64,000 bases of DNA, taken from NCBI RefSeq assembly GCF_003025615.1, contig NZ_PYMJ01000025.1, positions 30,916 through 94,915 of the forward strand. The letters run 5' to 3'. The notes under the pieces are model-generated. The model ran no database searches, was not told the DNA's origin, and worked only from the letters and a program-made list of their open reading frames with translations. The translations under genes and the position numbers were made by a program. The stretch comes from Photobacterium frigidiphilum. GTDB lineage: Bacteria; Pseudomonadota; Gammaproteobacteria; Enterobacterales; Vibrionaceae. Below are positions 26,966 to 36,717 of the stretch, one piece after another; the stretch's first letter is position 1, and the number at the start of each line of letters is the position of its first letter.

Positions 26966-29749
26966 ATGAGCAGATACGGACTTCGTGCCAGGGTCTTCAC
27001 CCTGACATTAGCACCAACACTAATTATAGGCCTATTATTGAGTGCCTTCTTCACGATGAGCCGCTATCGAGATCTTGAGCACCAGCTGATTTCTACAGGT
27101 TCTAGTATCATCGAACCTTTAGCTATTTCATCTGAATATGGGATGACAGACAAGAACCGTGAAGCAGTGCGCCGTCTGATCAGCTACACCCATAGAAAGA
27201 ACTCTCAAATCATTCGAAGCATTGCGGTTTTTGATGCAGATAATCAGTTATTTGTGACCTCTAATTTTCATCGTAATTTTGAAACCTTGATGTACCCCAC
27301 GGGTCAACCTATTCCATTATTACTTGAAACACGATTAAGTGATAACTCACTGATATTAAGAGCCCCGATATTAGCCGAAGGGCAGTTTGGCAGTAACAAC
27401 TCGATCAGCTATCAAGGTAAAGCATTGGGCTATATCGCCCTAGAATTAGACCTTAGCGCCTTACGCCTGCAACAGTATCAAGAAGTCTTTACGGCTTTAA
27501 TGGTATTACTGTTTGGACTTACGCTCTCTTCATTATTTGCGTACCGCTTGATGCAAGATGTGACCCGCCCTATTTCACATATGGTGAGTGTAGTCGATAG
27601 AATTCGACGAGGGCACCTCGACATTCGAATTGAAGGGCAACTGCTTGGTGAGCTGGATACGCTTAAAAATGGTATCAATGCGATGGCTATCTCGCTGTCT
27701 GAATACCATATCGAAATGCAACAAAGCATCGATCAGGCCACTTCTGATTTACGAGAAACGCTTGAACAGCTGGAAATTCAAAACGTTGAACTGGATATTG
27801 CAAAAAAACGCGCTCAAGAAGCAGCACGTGTAAAATCGGAATTTTTAGCCAATATGTCGCACGAATTGCGAACACCACTCAACGGTGTTATTGGCTTTAC
27901 CCGTCAAATGCTAAAAACACGATTGAGTTCAAGCCAGCACGACTATTTGCTCACCATTGAAAAATCGGCCAATAACCTCTTAACCATCATTAATGACATT
28001 CTCGACTTTTCTAAACTGGAAGCGGGGAAATTATTACTGGAAAACATTCCATTCGATTTTACGGAATCACTTGATGAGGTAATGCGTTTACTGGCACCAA
28101 GCGCGCATGAAAAAGGGCTAGAGTTAACACTAAAAGTTGACCATCGTATCCCTGCAGGCTTAATTGGTGATCCACTGCGTATTCAGCAAGTTATTACCAA
28201 TTTGATCGGTAATGCCGTGAAATTTACCGAACGAGGCAACATTGATGTTTCGGTTGAATTAAAGAGCAGTAAAGATGAAAACATCGATCTACAATTTACT
28301 GTTCGCGATACCGGTATTGGTATTTCTGAGCGTCAACAAGCCCAATTATTCCAAGCCTTTAGCCAAGCAGATGCCAGTATATCCCGTCGCTATGGCGGTA
28401 CAGGTTTAGGACTTGTTATTACCCAGAAGTTAGTCACGCAGATGGGCGGAGAAATCAGCCTAACCAGTCGCTTACATCAAGGCTCAACATTCTGGTTCTC
28501 GTTAAAAATGCTCAAAACCGATCTTCCGGTCTCTCAACCAATCGATACTACCTTGTTAGAAGGTAAGAAAATTTTATTGATCGAACCAAACATGCAAGCG
28601 GCATCGGTAGTACAACAACGCCTTATTAAAGCGGGCATGTTTGTCACTTATCGTTCCACCATGCCTGAAGAGGTAGAGCATCATCACTTTGCCTTAATTT
28701 GTTTACCTCCCGGTCAACAGCCACCTATCGCGATACTCTTGGATCGCGTATTCAAAGCAGAACAAGTTACTGACAAGGTTATCATTAGCCTACCAACCAC
28801 TGAATTGGCCTTATCTGAACGCCTGATAAATGCAGGGGTATCAGCTTGTTTAGGCAAGCCTCTTTCACATCGTAAACTGTTTGAAGTGCTGAATAATGAG
28901 CCTGATGACATCTTAGAACCGGAGTTATTATCATTACCAGAACCAGCCCAAAAAATTGAGCCTCTCACTGTAATGGCCGTTGATGATAACCCTGCGAACT
29001 TGAAGCTAATCTCGGCATTATTAAGTGAACGTGTCGAAACGGTTATTACCGCAACAGGTGGTAGAAAAGCGGTTGAATACGCGCATCAAAAAGCATTTGA
29101 TCTGATCTTTATGGATATTCAAATGCCCGAGATGGACGGTGTAACGGCATGTGAAGCGATTCACAAAACGGAGTTAAACCATTCAACGCCCGTCATAGCG
29201 GTAACAGCACATGCTATGCCTGGCGAGCGTGAGCGCTTAATTAATGCCGGTATGGATGATTACTTAACCAAACCTATCGAAGAGCATATTCTTCAGCAAA
29301 TTCTGGCGAAGTGGAATCAACATCCAGAAAATGAACACAACCAAAATACGATTATTAATATAGAACCTGACGTAATTTCAACGCAGCAACAGCTGGCTCA
29401 AGACAGCAAAGATATCAGCTGGGATTGGGATTTAGCACTGAAGCAAGCAGCAGGAAAAGAAGATCTTGCCAAAGACATGCTGCAAATGCTGCTTGATTTC
29501 ATGCCTGAGGTTGAAATGCTGGTCAATGAAGCACTTGATGGGAAAGAGATTGAGTTATGGCCACCGATTCACAAACTGCATGGTAGCTGTGCATACAGTG
29601 GTGTACCTCGCTTGAAGAATTTATGCTACACCATTGAAACCCAGCTTAAAGCCAATGCAACGGTCGCAGATATCGAACCAGAGCTCTTTGAGTTAATGGA
29701 TGAAATGAACCACGTTGTAAAAGCCTCTAAAGCATTTAGAAACAGGTAA
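26966..29749 (+). CDS. barA: Hybrid sensor histidine kinase BarA
   Basis: Tripartite sensor kinase of the BarA/UvrY pathway that drives CsrB/C transcription and so controls CsrA. At 927 aa: first transmembrane helix at about 10-31, periplasmic sensing region, second helix at about 170-190, and HAMP. HisKA carries the phosphoacceptor H299 (ANMSHELRTPLNG), followed by HATPase (DTGIGIS, GGTGLGL). A degenerate receiver lies near 530-650; a true receiver has D717 (FMDIQMPEMDG); the C-terminal HPt has H869 (IHKLHGSC). It is divergent from rlmD, as in E. coli. uvrY is not in the window; csrA is at 3609. Confidence 0.96.
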   Translation: MSRYGLRARVFTLTLAPTLIIGLLLSAFFTMSRYRDLEHQLISTGSSIIEPLAISSEYGMTDKNREAVRRLISYTHRKNSQIIRSIAVFDADNQLFVTSNFHRNFETLMYPTGQPIPLLLETRLSDNSLILRAPILAEGQFGSNNSISYQGKALGYIALELDLSALRLQQYQEVFTALMVLLFGLTLSSLFAYRLMQDVTRPISHMVSVVDRIRRGHLDIRIEGQLLGELDTLKNGINAMAISLSEYHIEMQQSIDQATSDLRETLEQLEIQNVELDIAKKRAQEAARVKSEFLANMSHELRTPLNGVIGFTRQMLKTRLSSSQHDYLLTIEKSANNLLTIINDILDFSKLEAGKLLLENIPFDFTESLDEVMRLLAPSAHEKGLELTLKVDHRIPAGLIGDPLRIQQVITNLIGNAVKFTERGNIDVSVELKSSKDENIDLQFTVRDTGIGISERQQAQLFQAFSQADASISRRYGGTGLGLVITQKLVTQMGGEISLTSRLHQGSTFWFSLKMLKTDLPVSQPIDTTLLEGKKILLIEPNMQAASVVQQRLIKAGMFVTYRSTMPEEVEHHHFALICLPPGQQPPIAILLDRVFKAEQVTDKVIISLPTTELALSERLINAGVSACLGKPLSHRKLFEVLNNEPDDILEPELLSLPEPAQKIEPLTVMAVDDNPANLKLISALLSERVETVITATGGRKAVEYAHQKAFDLIFMDIQMPEMDGVTACEAIHKTELNHSTPVIAVTAHAMPGERERLINAGMDDYLTKPIEEHILQQILAKWNQHPENEHNQNTIINIEPDVISTQQQLAQDSKDISWDWDLALKQAAGKEDLAKDMLQMLLDFMPEVEMLVNEALDGKEIELWPPIHKLHGSCAYSGVPRLKNLCYTIETQLKANATVADIEPELFELMDEMNHVVKASKAFRNR

Positions 29750-29795
29750 GAGGCTTACCTAAACGAGGTTCATTGGTTGCTACTTAACTGATAGT

Positions 29796-29837
29796 AAAAA
29801 GCGCCGAAGGTAGTGTAAACCTTCGGCGCTTTTTTAT
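29796..29837 (+). terminator. Rho-independent terminator after barA
   Basis: AAAAAGCGCCGAAGG and its complement flank an 11-base loop, followed by six T, 45 bases after the barA stop. A T run on the other side lets it also serve acpS. Confidence 0.9.
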
Positions 29838-29883
29838 TCTAATTTTTTACTCACGTAAATCAGAAAGCTGGTATGCAACATAA

Positions 29884-30264
29884 CTAACTTTCAAGAATAA
29901 CCGTTGCAACGGCATACCGCTTTTCATCGGCTAAAGTCAGGTGCACATGTTTCACACCCATGCTCTCTGCCAGCTCTGCAGCCTTGCCCGATAAGGAGAG
30001 TAAAGGCTTACCGCGTTCATCGTTACTGACGGTAAAATTTTGAAACGATACCCCGCACGCAATGCCAGTGCCCAAGGCTTTCGACGCCGCTTCTTTGACC
30101 GCAAATCGCTTGGCTAAGTAACGGGCTTTCAACTTGAGGCTGTGGTAAATCACCAACTCGGAGGGCGCAAGAATACGTTCAGCAAAAGCATCACCAGAAC
30201 GGGCAAAAACTTTCTCTACCCGTTCAATATCAGCAATGTCTGTGCCCAATCCGATAATCGCCAT
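29884..30264 (-). CDS. acpS: Holo-[acyl-carrier-protein] synthase
   Basis: Transfers 4'-phosphopantetheine from CoA to apo-ACP, required for fatty acid synthesis. At 126 aa it is full length. The magnesium/CoA motifs are IIGLGTDIADIERVE at the start and RFAVKEAASKALGTG near residue 55. It overlaps pdxJ by one base and is last in the rnc-era-recO-pdxJ-acpS run, the usual order. Confidence 0.97.
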   Translation of the reverse strand: MAIIGLGTDIADIERVEKVFARSGDAFAERILAPSELVIYHSLKLKARYLAKRFAVKEAASKALGTGIACGVSFQNFTVSNDERGKPLLSLSGKAAELAESMGVKHVHLTLADEKRYAVATVILES

Positions 30265-30995
30265 TAACGACGCGCGTCCAGCATTTCTACTTTCATGTCA
30301 GCGACAGCTTTGTTCAAGCCATCGAAGGCTGCACGGCCAATGATAGAGTGACCAATGTTCAATTCATACAGTTCAGGCAGTGCCGCTATTGGCTTCACGT
30401 TGTGGTACGTCAGGCCATGGCCCGCGTTCACTTTGATACCTAAACCATGTGCGTAAGTCGCTGCTGAAGCAATTTTCTCTAGCTCAGCTTGCTGAGCTTC
30501 TTCTGTTTCAGCATCGGCATAGTGACCCGTGTGCAGCTCAACAAATGGGGCGCCACACGCCAAGGTCGCGTCAATTTGCGCGCGATCTGCATCGATGAAC
30601 AACGATACTTTAATACCCGCGTCTGTTAGCTTTTGCGTCGCGGCTTTAATTTTTTCTAGCTGGCCTGCAACGTCTAAACCGCCTTCAGTGGTCAACTCTT
30701 CACGTTTCTCTGGTACTAAACATACGAATTCAGGTTTAGTGTCTAGTGCGATGCTTACCATCTCATCAGTCACTGCCATTTCTAAATTCATACGTGTTTG
30801 AATGGTTTCTTTCAGGATACGAACATCACGATCATTAATATGACGACGGTCTTCACGTAGGTGAACCGTAATACCATCTGCGCCTGCACGCTCTGCAACT
30901 TCAGCGGCATGTACAGGATCTGGGTAACGCGTACCACGAGCATTACGTAACGTTGCAATATGATCGATATTGACACCAAGAAGTATGTTGTTCAT
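30264..30995 (-). CDS. pdxJ: Pyridoxine 5'-phosphate synthase
   Basis: Condenses 3-amino-2-oxopropyl phosphate with 1-deoxyxylulose 5-phosphate to give pyridoxine phosphate. At 243 aa it is a full TIM barrel. It shows GVNIDHIATLRNARGT, ADGITVHLREDRRHI, HTGHYADA and KVNAGHGLTYHN. It overlaps recO by 4 bases (ATGA). epd at 62417, which supplies an earlier step of the same pathway, is also in the window but far away. Confidence 0.98.
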   Translation of the reverse strand: MNNILLGVNIDHIATLRNARGTRYPDPVHAAEVAERAGADGITVHLREDRRHINDRDVRILKETIQTRMNLEMAVTDEMVSIALDTKPEFVCLVPEKREELTTEGGLDVAGQLEKIKAATQKLTDAGIKVSLFIDADRAQIDATLACGAPFVELHTGHYADAETEEAQQAELEKIASAATYAHGLGIKVNAGHGLTYHNVKPIAALPELYELNIGHSIIGRAAFDGLNKAVADMKVEMLDARR

Positions 30996-31702
30996 TTTCC
31001 GATATTCCTTGTTCGAGGGATAAACAACTCCCTACTTTTTAATGGTTTCCCGCCAAGATACGGCTTTAAGGCTATCCGTGTAAAGCGTTTTGCGGCCTTG
31101 AGCTGATCTGGGGTTTCAAAGCGTCGAGCAGCAATTGCCAGTAATTGATTACCAGTAAAAGTGAAGTGCCCGGTCATCATTGAAGCAATGAAACCTTTTT
31201 GCTCTCGATAGTGATACGTCATAAGATCATCAACCGGTAAACCACTACCAGCACAATGAAGAAAATCAATGCCGTAACCAAGGTGATGCAATAAGGCTAA
31301 TTCGAAACGTCGCAATGCAGGCTCTGGGTTATCCGCTTGCGCTAACTCACGTAAGGCATTCAAATAATCCATAAACAGCACAGGATAAGGGGTGTCGTTT
31401 TCAAGCACTCGGGCCAATACCTCGTTAAGGTAAAATGCCGAATAGAGAATGTAGCCGCGCATAGGCAGACTAATACTGATAGGCTCGGCGTGGGTCAATG
31501 TTTTCATTGAGCCACGACCGGTCCATTTCATAAACAGAGGGGTAAAAGGCTGAAGGGTGCCTTTTAAACTGGAACGCTTTCGTCGTGCACCTTTCGACAA
31601 AATAGTAAGACGGCCATAATCCTCGCTAAAAACATCAAGGATCAGACTCGTCTCACTATATGGACGAGAGTGAAGGACAAAACAACGCTGTAGCCCCTCC
31701 AT
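30992..31702 (-). CDS. recO: DNA repair protein RecO
   Basis: Recombination mediator of the RecFOR pathway; anneals strands and helps load RecA onto gapped DNA. At 236 aa it is the normal length. It has an OB-fold at the N-terminus (RCFVLHSRPYSETSLILDVFSEDYGRL in pieces, then SKGARRKRSSLKG). A helical region follows, with ALRRFELALLHHLGYGIDF. It lies 8 bases after era. Confidence 0.96.
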   Translation of the reverse strand: MEGLQRCFVLHSRPYSETSLILDVFSEDYGRLTILSKGARRKRSSLKGTLQPFTPLFMKWTGRGSMKTLTHAEPISISLPMRGYILYSAFYLNEVLARVLENDTPYPVLFMDYLNALRELAQADNPEPALRRFELALLHHLGYGIDFLHCAGSGLPVDDLMTYHYREQKGFIASMMTGHFTFTGNQLLAIAARRFETPDQLKAAKRFTRIALKPYLGGKPLKSRELFIPRTRNIGK

Positions 31703-31710
31703 TGTGTTCC

Positions 31711-32616
31711 TTATAGATCGTCGGTGTAACCTAGGCTGCGCAATGCACGTTCGTCATCTGCCCATCCGGATTTCACTTTAACCCATAGTTCTAGGTACAC
31801 TTTACGTCCGAATAAATCTTCCATATCAATACGGGCTTCACGACCGATGACTTTCATCTTCTCGCCGTTTTTACCGATAACCATTTTCTTTTGGCCTTTA
31901 CGCTCAACAAAAATCAATCCGTTGATATCAAAACCATCCATCTTAGGATTGTAATCAAAACGCTCGATTTCAACCGTAACAGAATAAGGAAGTTCTTCAC
32001 CCAAGAAACGCATTAGTTTTTCACGAATGATTTCAGATGCCATAAAGCGCTGTGAACGGTCAGTCACATAATCTTCAGGGAAGTAATATTCACCTTCAGG
32101 AATGTGTGCACGCACAATTTTTTCTACTGTATCAACGTTAGTACCGCTTTTCGCAGAAATTGGCACCATATCCACAAAGTCCATCTTCTTAGATAGCGCA
32201 TCTAAATGCGGGAATAAATCGCCTTTTTCTTTAACGTTATCAACTTTGTTGATCAACAGTACTGTAGGAAGCTCACTTTTCTTAAGCTTATTCAGCACCA
32301 TTTCGTCATCATTAGTCCACATAGTACCGTCAACTAAGAACAATACTAACTCAACATCGGTCAATGAGCTGCTTGCTGCACGGTTCATCAAACGGTTAAT
32401 CGTACGCTTTTCTTCAATGTGAAGACCAGGAGTATCAATAAACACCGCTTGGTAACCATCACGGGTATCTACACCCATAATACGGTGACGTGTAGTTTGT
32501 GGTTTACGTGAAGTGATCGAAAGCTTCTGCCCAACCAAACGGTTAAGTAGAGTCGATTTACCAACGTTAGGTCGGCCTACGATGGCTATAAAGCCGCAAT
32601 GTTGTTTCTCTGTCAT
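31711..32616 (-). CDS. era: GTPase Era
   Basis: Essential GTPase that binds the 3' end of 16S rRNA and helps mature the 30S subunit. At 301 aa: G1 GRPNVGKSTLLN, G2 region QTTRHRIMG, G3 DTPGLH, G4 NKVDNV, G5 SAKSG, then a C-terminal KH domain (VIGKNGEKMKVIGREAR). It overlaps the end of rnc by 4 bases, so RNase III and Era are translated together, as in E. coli. Confidence 0.98.
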   Translation of the reverse strand: MTEKQHCGFIAIVGRPNVGKSTLLNRLVGQKLSITSRKPQTTRHRIMGVDTRDGYQAVFIDTPGLHIEEKRTINRLMNRAASSSLTDVELVLFLVDGTMWTNDDEMVLNKLKKSELPTVLLINKVDNVKEKGDLFPHLDALSKKMDFVDMVPISAKSGTNVDTVEKIVRAHIPEGEYYFPEDYVTDRSQRFMASEIIREKLMRFLGEELPYSVTVEIERFDYNPKMDGFDINGLIFVERKGQKKMVIGKNGEKMKVIGREARIDMEDLFGRKVYLELWVKVKSGWADDERALRSLGYTDDL

Positions 32617-33287
32617 GATTCCAACTGCTTAAGCGCAAGTTCTGCTGCTGCCTGCTCTGCCTTGCGCCGACTGCTGCCTTTACCAATAACAGGCTTATCC
32701 AAGCCCGTCACTTCACATTGCACCGTGAACTCTTGATTATGAGCTTCACCATGCACCTTAGTTACAGTATACGCTGGAAGTGCTAAACGACGTCCTTGTA
32801 AACACTCTTGCAGACGTGTTTTAGGATCTTTCTGGTTAATACCAGGTTGAATCGTTTCAAGACGAGACTGATACCAAGCTAGAATAACCTTACGTACCTG
32901 TTCCGTATCACTGTCCAGATAAATTGCACCGATAATCGCTTCTACGCAATCTGCTAGAATTGAATCACGACGGAATCCGCCACTTTTCAGCTCACCTGGA
33001 CCCAGTAATAAATAATCACCAAGTTCAAATTCACGGCCCAACTCAGCGAGCGTTTTACCACGAACCAGCGTTGCTCGCATACGGCTCATATCACCTTCAT
33101 CCACATGAGGAAAACGGTGATATAAGTCATCGGCAATAACAAAGCTTAAGATCGAATCGCCTAAAAATTCTAAGCGTTCATTATGCTTTCCATTAGCACT
33201 GCGGTGTGTCAGTGATAATGTCATCAATTCGCTACTATTAAATTGATACCCCAGCTTACGCTGGAGCCTATTCGCAGGAGATGTCAT
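32613..33287 (-). CDS. rnc: Ribonuclease III
   Basis: Double-strand-specific endoribonuclease that cuts the rRNA precursor and many sRNA-mRNA duplexes. At 224 aa it has a catalytic domain with signature NERLEFLGDSIL (E40, D44) and ADCVEAIIGAIYLD for the second metal-binding cluster. A C-terminal double-stranded RNA-binding domain follows at about 155-222, ending SSRRKAEQAAAELAL. It lies 10 bases after lepB. In E. coli RNase III cuts its own leader; I did not identify such a structure here. Confidence 0.98.
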   Translation of the reverse strand: MTSPANRLQRKLGYQFNSSELMTLSLTHRSANGKHNERLEFLGDSILSFVIADDLYHRFPHVDEGDMSRMRATLVRGKTLAELGREFELGDYLLLGPGELKSGGFRRDSILADCVEAIIGAIYLDSDTEQVRKVILAWYQSRLETIQPGINQKDPKTRLQECLQGRRLALPAYTVTKVHGEAHNQEFTVQCEVTGLDKPVIGKGSSRRKAEQAAAELALKQLES

Positions 33288-33297
33288 TTTATCTCAA

Positions 33298-34197
33298 TCA
33301 GTTTATGCTACCGATGCGGTTAAAACGCACATCAGTAGGAATCCAAGATGGTAGTGCACTATCAGCACCTCGTTCAAACTCAAAGCTGATCCAGATCGCG
33401 ACCGCCTTTCCGACTAAGTTCGCTTCTGGCACAAAGCCCCAGTAACGACTGTCTGCACTATTATCGCGATTATCACCCATCATAAAGTAGTGTCCTTCAG
33501 GCACAACCCACTCAGTGATTCCCGGACGAGGCTGGTAAGCCAACGTACGATCACGTTTTAATGGATTCACTAAAATTTGATGATCTGCATCACCCAACTT
33601 TTCATTAAATTGCACTAAACGCGTCATATTTTGAGTGAACTCACTGTCAGCCATATTGGTTAACGGCACAAAGGTACAATCTGCAGTGCCTTTCGGCGCA
33701 ATACAAATTTGCTTATCTGCGCTGTAACGAACAGTATCACCAGGCATACCGACTACACGTTTAATGTAATCAATATTCGGTTGAGGTGGGTATTTAAAGA
33801 CCACAACATCGCCACGTTCAGGTTCACTTGTTTCAATCAACTTATGACGGAAAACAGGATCGCGCAAACCGTATGCGAATTTCTCAACCAAGATGAAATC
33901 GCCAATAAGTAGCGTTGGCATCATCGAGCCGGATGGGATCTGGAACGGCTCATAAACAAATGAGCGAAATACCATTATAAGCGCAATCACCGGAAACATA
34001 GAGCTAGTTGATTCTATCCAGCTCGGTTGCGGTGCTACGGTTTCTAGGGTTTTAACATCTACTTGATCGCCAGCATTTTCAGCTGCCGCATCAATTTTCA
34101 ATTGACGCTTTGGCGCCCAGACAAACCTATCAAGAGCCCAAATGAGCCCGGTAAATAATGTCGCAAGTACCAAAATTAACGAAAAAGTATTAGCCAT
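33298..34197 (-). CDS. lepB: Signal peptidase I
   Basis: Cleaves signal peptides of Sec and Tat exported proteins at the outer face of the inner membrane. At 299 aa it has two N-terminal membrane segments (about 4-24 and 66-82). The Ser/Lys dyad is visible: S91 in PSGSMMPTL and K146 in DYIKRVVGMPGD. The box GDNRDNSADSRYWGFVP follows at about 250. It lies 152 bases after lepA; that gap contains a 13-bp perfect hairpin. Confidence 0.97.
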   Translation of the reverse strand: MANTFSLILVLATLFTGLIWALDRFVWAPKRQLKIDAAAENAGDQVDVKTLETVAPQPSWIESTSSMFPVIALIMVFRSFVYEPFQIPSGSMMPTLLIGDFILVEKFAYGLRDPVFRHKLIETSEPERGDVVVFKYPPQPNIDYIKRVVGMPGDTVRYSADKQICIAPKGTADCTFVPLTNMADSEFTQNMTRLVQFNEKLGDADHQILVNPLKRDRTLAYQPRPGITEWVVPEGHYFMMGDNRDNSADSRYWGFVPEANLVGKAVAIWISFEFERGADSALPSWIPTDVRFNRIGSIN

Positions 34198-34272
34198 TGT
34201 ATTCCCTAATCAATGTAACAGTTCAGTTTTATATCGCTGATCTACTCAAAAATGTGTTTACGCATTAAATGA

Positions 34273-34305
34273 AAATGCTGATTTAATTATTATAAATCAG
34301 CATTT
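34273..34305. repeat. Inverted repeat between lepA and lepB
   Basis: AAATGCTGATTTA and its exact complement are separated by 7 bases in the lepA-lepB gap. On the coding strand the flank is TTTTCATTT rather than a clean T run, so it may be a weak terminator or an RNA processing hairpin. Confidence 0.6.
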
Positions 34306-34349
34306 AAAGTATTAATATAAACACACAGGTAATGAGATAAGCTATCTAC

Positions 34350-36143
34350 TTATTTTTTACCTACATGTAAAATAGCTAAGAACGCTTCTTGAGGTAGCTC
34401 GACATTACCGATCTGCTTCATACGTTTCTTACCAGCTTTCTGCTTCTGTAGCAGTTTCTTCTTACGACTGATATCGCCACCGTAACACTTAGCAATAACG
34501 TTTTTACGTAACTGCTTAACGGTTGCACGGGCAATAATCATACCGCCAATCGCCGCTTGAATTGCGATATCAAACATCTGACGAGGAATGAATTCCTTCA
34601 TTTTATCGACTAAATCACGACCGCGACCATTCGCATTGTCTTTGTGCGTAATAATAGCAAGTGCATCTACACGTTCGCCGTTGATCATTACATCAACACG
34701 TACCATGTTTGATGGTTCGTAACGCTGGAAGTTGTAATCTAGCGATGCATAACCACGTGATGTCGATTTCAAACGGTCGAAGAAATCCAATACTACTTCT
34801 GACATCGGAATATCGTATGTCAGCGCAACTTGGTTTCCATGATAAATCATATCGACTTGCATACCACGTTTTTCAATACACAAGGTAATCACATTACCTA
34901 GGTATTCTGATGGTACCAATATATTACAACGTGCAATTGGCTCACCAATGACTTCAATATCATTGACTGCTGGTAGCTTTGATGGGCTATCAACATAAAC
35001 GGTGCCGTTGCGTGTCGTTTCTACTTCATAAACAACCGTTGGTGCCGTTGTAATAAGATCAAGATCGTATTCACGTTCTAGGCGTTCTTGAATGATTTCC
35101 ATGTGCAACATGCCAAGGAAACCACAACGGAAACCAAAACCAAGTGCAGTAGAACTTTCTGGTTCATAGAACAAAGATGCATCGTTTAGGCTTAATTTAC
35201 CCAGTGCATCACGGAAATTCTCATAATCATCAGAAGATATAGGGAATAGACCCGCATAAACCTGAGGTTTCACTTTCTTAAAACCAGGTAATGGTTTTTC
35301 ACAGCCATCTTTAGCTGTAGTGATCGTATCACCAACTGGTGCACCTAAGATGTCTTTAATACCACAAACAACCCAACCAACTTCACCGGTGTTCAGTTCT
35401 GTCGTGTCGATTTGCTTTGGTGTAAAGATACCCAGACGGTCAATATTCCAAACCTGACCAGTACTCATCATCTTAATTTTTGCATTTTTCTTTAGTGAGC
35501 CGTTTTTAACTCGAACCAAAGATACAATGCCTAAATAATTATCGAACCATGAGTCAATGATCAAGGCTTGTAACGGACCTTCAGGATCACCTTCTGGTGG
35601 TGGAATAGCTGCAACGATGTTTTCAAGAACATCTTCAACGCCTAAGCCTGTTTTCGCAGAACAGCGCGTTGCATCTATCGCATCGATACCTACGATGTCT
35701 TCTATTTCTTCTGCTACACGCTCTGGATCAGCAGCTGGTAAGTCGATTTTATTCAAAATCGGCACCACTTCTAGGTCCATTTCCATTGCTGTATAACAGT
35801 TAGCTAATGTCTGAGCTTCAACGCCCTGACCGGCATCAACCACCAGCAAAGCCCCTTCACAGGCTGCTAATGAACGCGATACTTCGTATGAGAAGTCAAC
35901 GTGTCCTGGTGTATCGATGAAATTAAGCTGATAAGTTTCACCATCTTTAGCCGTATAGTCGAGTGTTACACTCTGGGCTTTGATAGTGATACCGCGTTCG
36001 CGTTCAAGATCCATGGAATCTAAAACCTGCGCAGACATTTCACGATTGGAAAGGCCACCACAGACTTGAATTAGACGGTCGGATAAGGTCGACTTACCAT
36101 GGTCGATATGTGCAATAATCGAAAAGTTACGAATGTGCTTCAT
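34350..36143 (-). CDS. lepA: Translation elongation factor 4 (LepA)
   Basis: Ribosome-associated GTPase, implicated in back-translocation and 30S assembly. At 597 aa: P-loop AHIDHGKSTLSDRL, switch RERGITIKAQSV, DTPGHVDFSYEVSRS and NKIDLP. Domain II and EF-G-like domains III and V follow. The LepA-specific C-terminal domain ends with RKKKLLQKQKAGKKRMKQIG in pieces. It is full length. It stands 76 bases after rseC and before lepB, as in E. coli. Confidence 0.98.
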   Translation of the reverse strand: MKHIRNFSIIAHIDHGKSTLSDRLIQVCGGLSNREMSAQVLDSMDLERERGITIKAQSVTLDYTAKDGETYQLNFIDTPGHVDFSYEVSRSLAACEGALLVVDAGQGVEAQTLANCYTAMEMDLEVVPILNKIDLPAADPERVAEEIEDIVGIDAIDATRCSAKTGLGVEDVLENIVAAIPPPEGDPEGPLQALIIDSWFDNYLGIVSLVRVKNGSLKKNAKIKMMSTGQVWNIDRLGIFTPKQIDTTELNTGEVGWVVCGIKDILGAPVGDTITTAKDGCEKPLPGFKKVKPQVYAGLFPISSDDYENFRDALGKLSLNDASLFYEPESSTALGFGFRCGFLGMLHMEIIQERLEREYDLDLITTAPTVVYEVETTRNGTVYVDSPSKLPAVNDIEVIGEPIARCNILVPSEYLGNVITLCIEKRGMQVDMIYHGNQVALTYDIPMSEVVLDFFDRLKSTSRGYASLDYNFQRYEPSNMVRVDVMINGERVDALAIITHKDNANGRGRDLVDKMKEFIPRQMFDIAIQAAIGGMIIARATVKQLRKNVIAKCYGGDISRKKKLLQKQKAGKKRMKQIGNVELPQEAFLAILHVGKK

Positions 36144-36219
36144 GAATGGCGTGACTAGCTCGTGATTTAAATGAATGGGATCTTTTGATCAAGTTGACGG
36201 ATTCTACCGAATTTCAGGG

Positions 36220-36717
36220 CTACTCGCTATCTTTCGATGCAGCATTTATCATCTTATCTGATGATAGTGGTTGCCCCAATACCCGAATCAGGCTCGGCTC
36301 ATAGTCCGAATTGCCGTCTAAACGCTTAGCATATTGCCGCGCAAGTAGCAGCCCAATAGCTGCACTGACCATAGATGTAATGATAACACCGAGTTCACTG
36401 GTGCCTGCTAAGTCAACAAACCACCACTGCCCTACAACTGCACCCAACACTAGGAACAGTAACGGCACAATGTACACTAGCAATGCAGAACTCAGCATAC
36501 TTTTTTCTGATAATCCAATTTCAACAATTTCACCAATCGTTAGCGACTTGTCTGTCGCTAACGTGACTTGGTGTGCTCGCCCTGGTATTGCTTTAGTCAC
36601 AATACCTGTTCCACAACTATCACGTGAAGCACAATGGCCACAACTGGTTTGTTGCTGACAACTGACAGTTACACTGCCTTGTTCAACGGCAATAACCGTT
36701 GCCAGCGTACGCATCAT
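36220..36717 (-). CDS. rseC: SoxR-reducing system protein RseC
   Basis: Inner-membrane protein (165 aa) of the rpoE operon, linked to reduction of SoxR and thiamine synthesis in enterobacteria. It has a cysteine cluster in CQQQTSCGHCASRDSCGTG near residues 20-38, likely an iron-sulfur or redox site. Two transmembrane helices follow at about 77-97 and 106-124, then a cytoplasmic tail. The ATG overlaps rseB by 4 bases. Confidence 0.93.
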   Translation of the reverse strand: MMRTLATVIAVEQGSVTVSCQQQTSCGHCASRDSCGTGIVTKAIPGRAHQVTLATDKSLTIGEIVEIGLSEKSMLSSALLVYIVPLLFLVLGAVVGQWWFVDLAGTSELGVIITSMVSAAIGLLLARQYAKRLDGNSDYEPSLIRVLGQPLSSDKMINAASKDSE

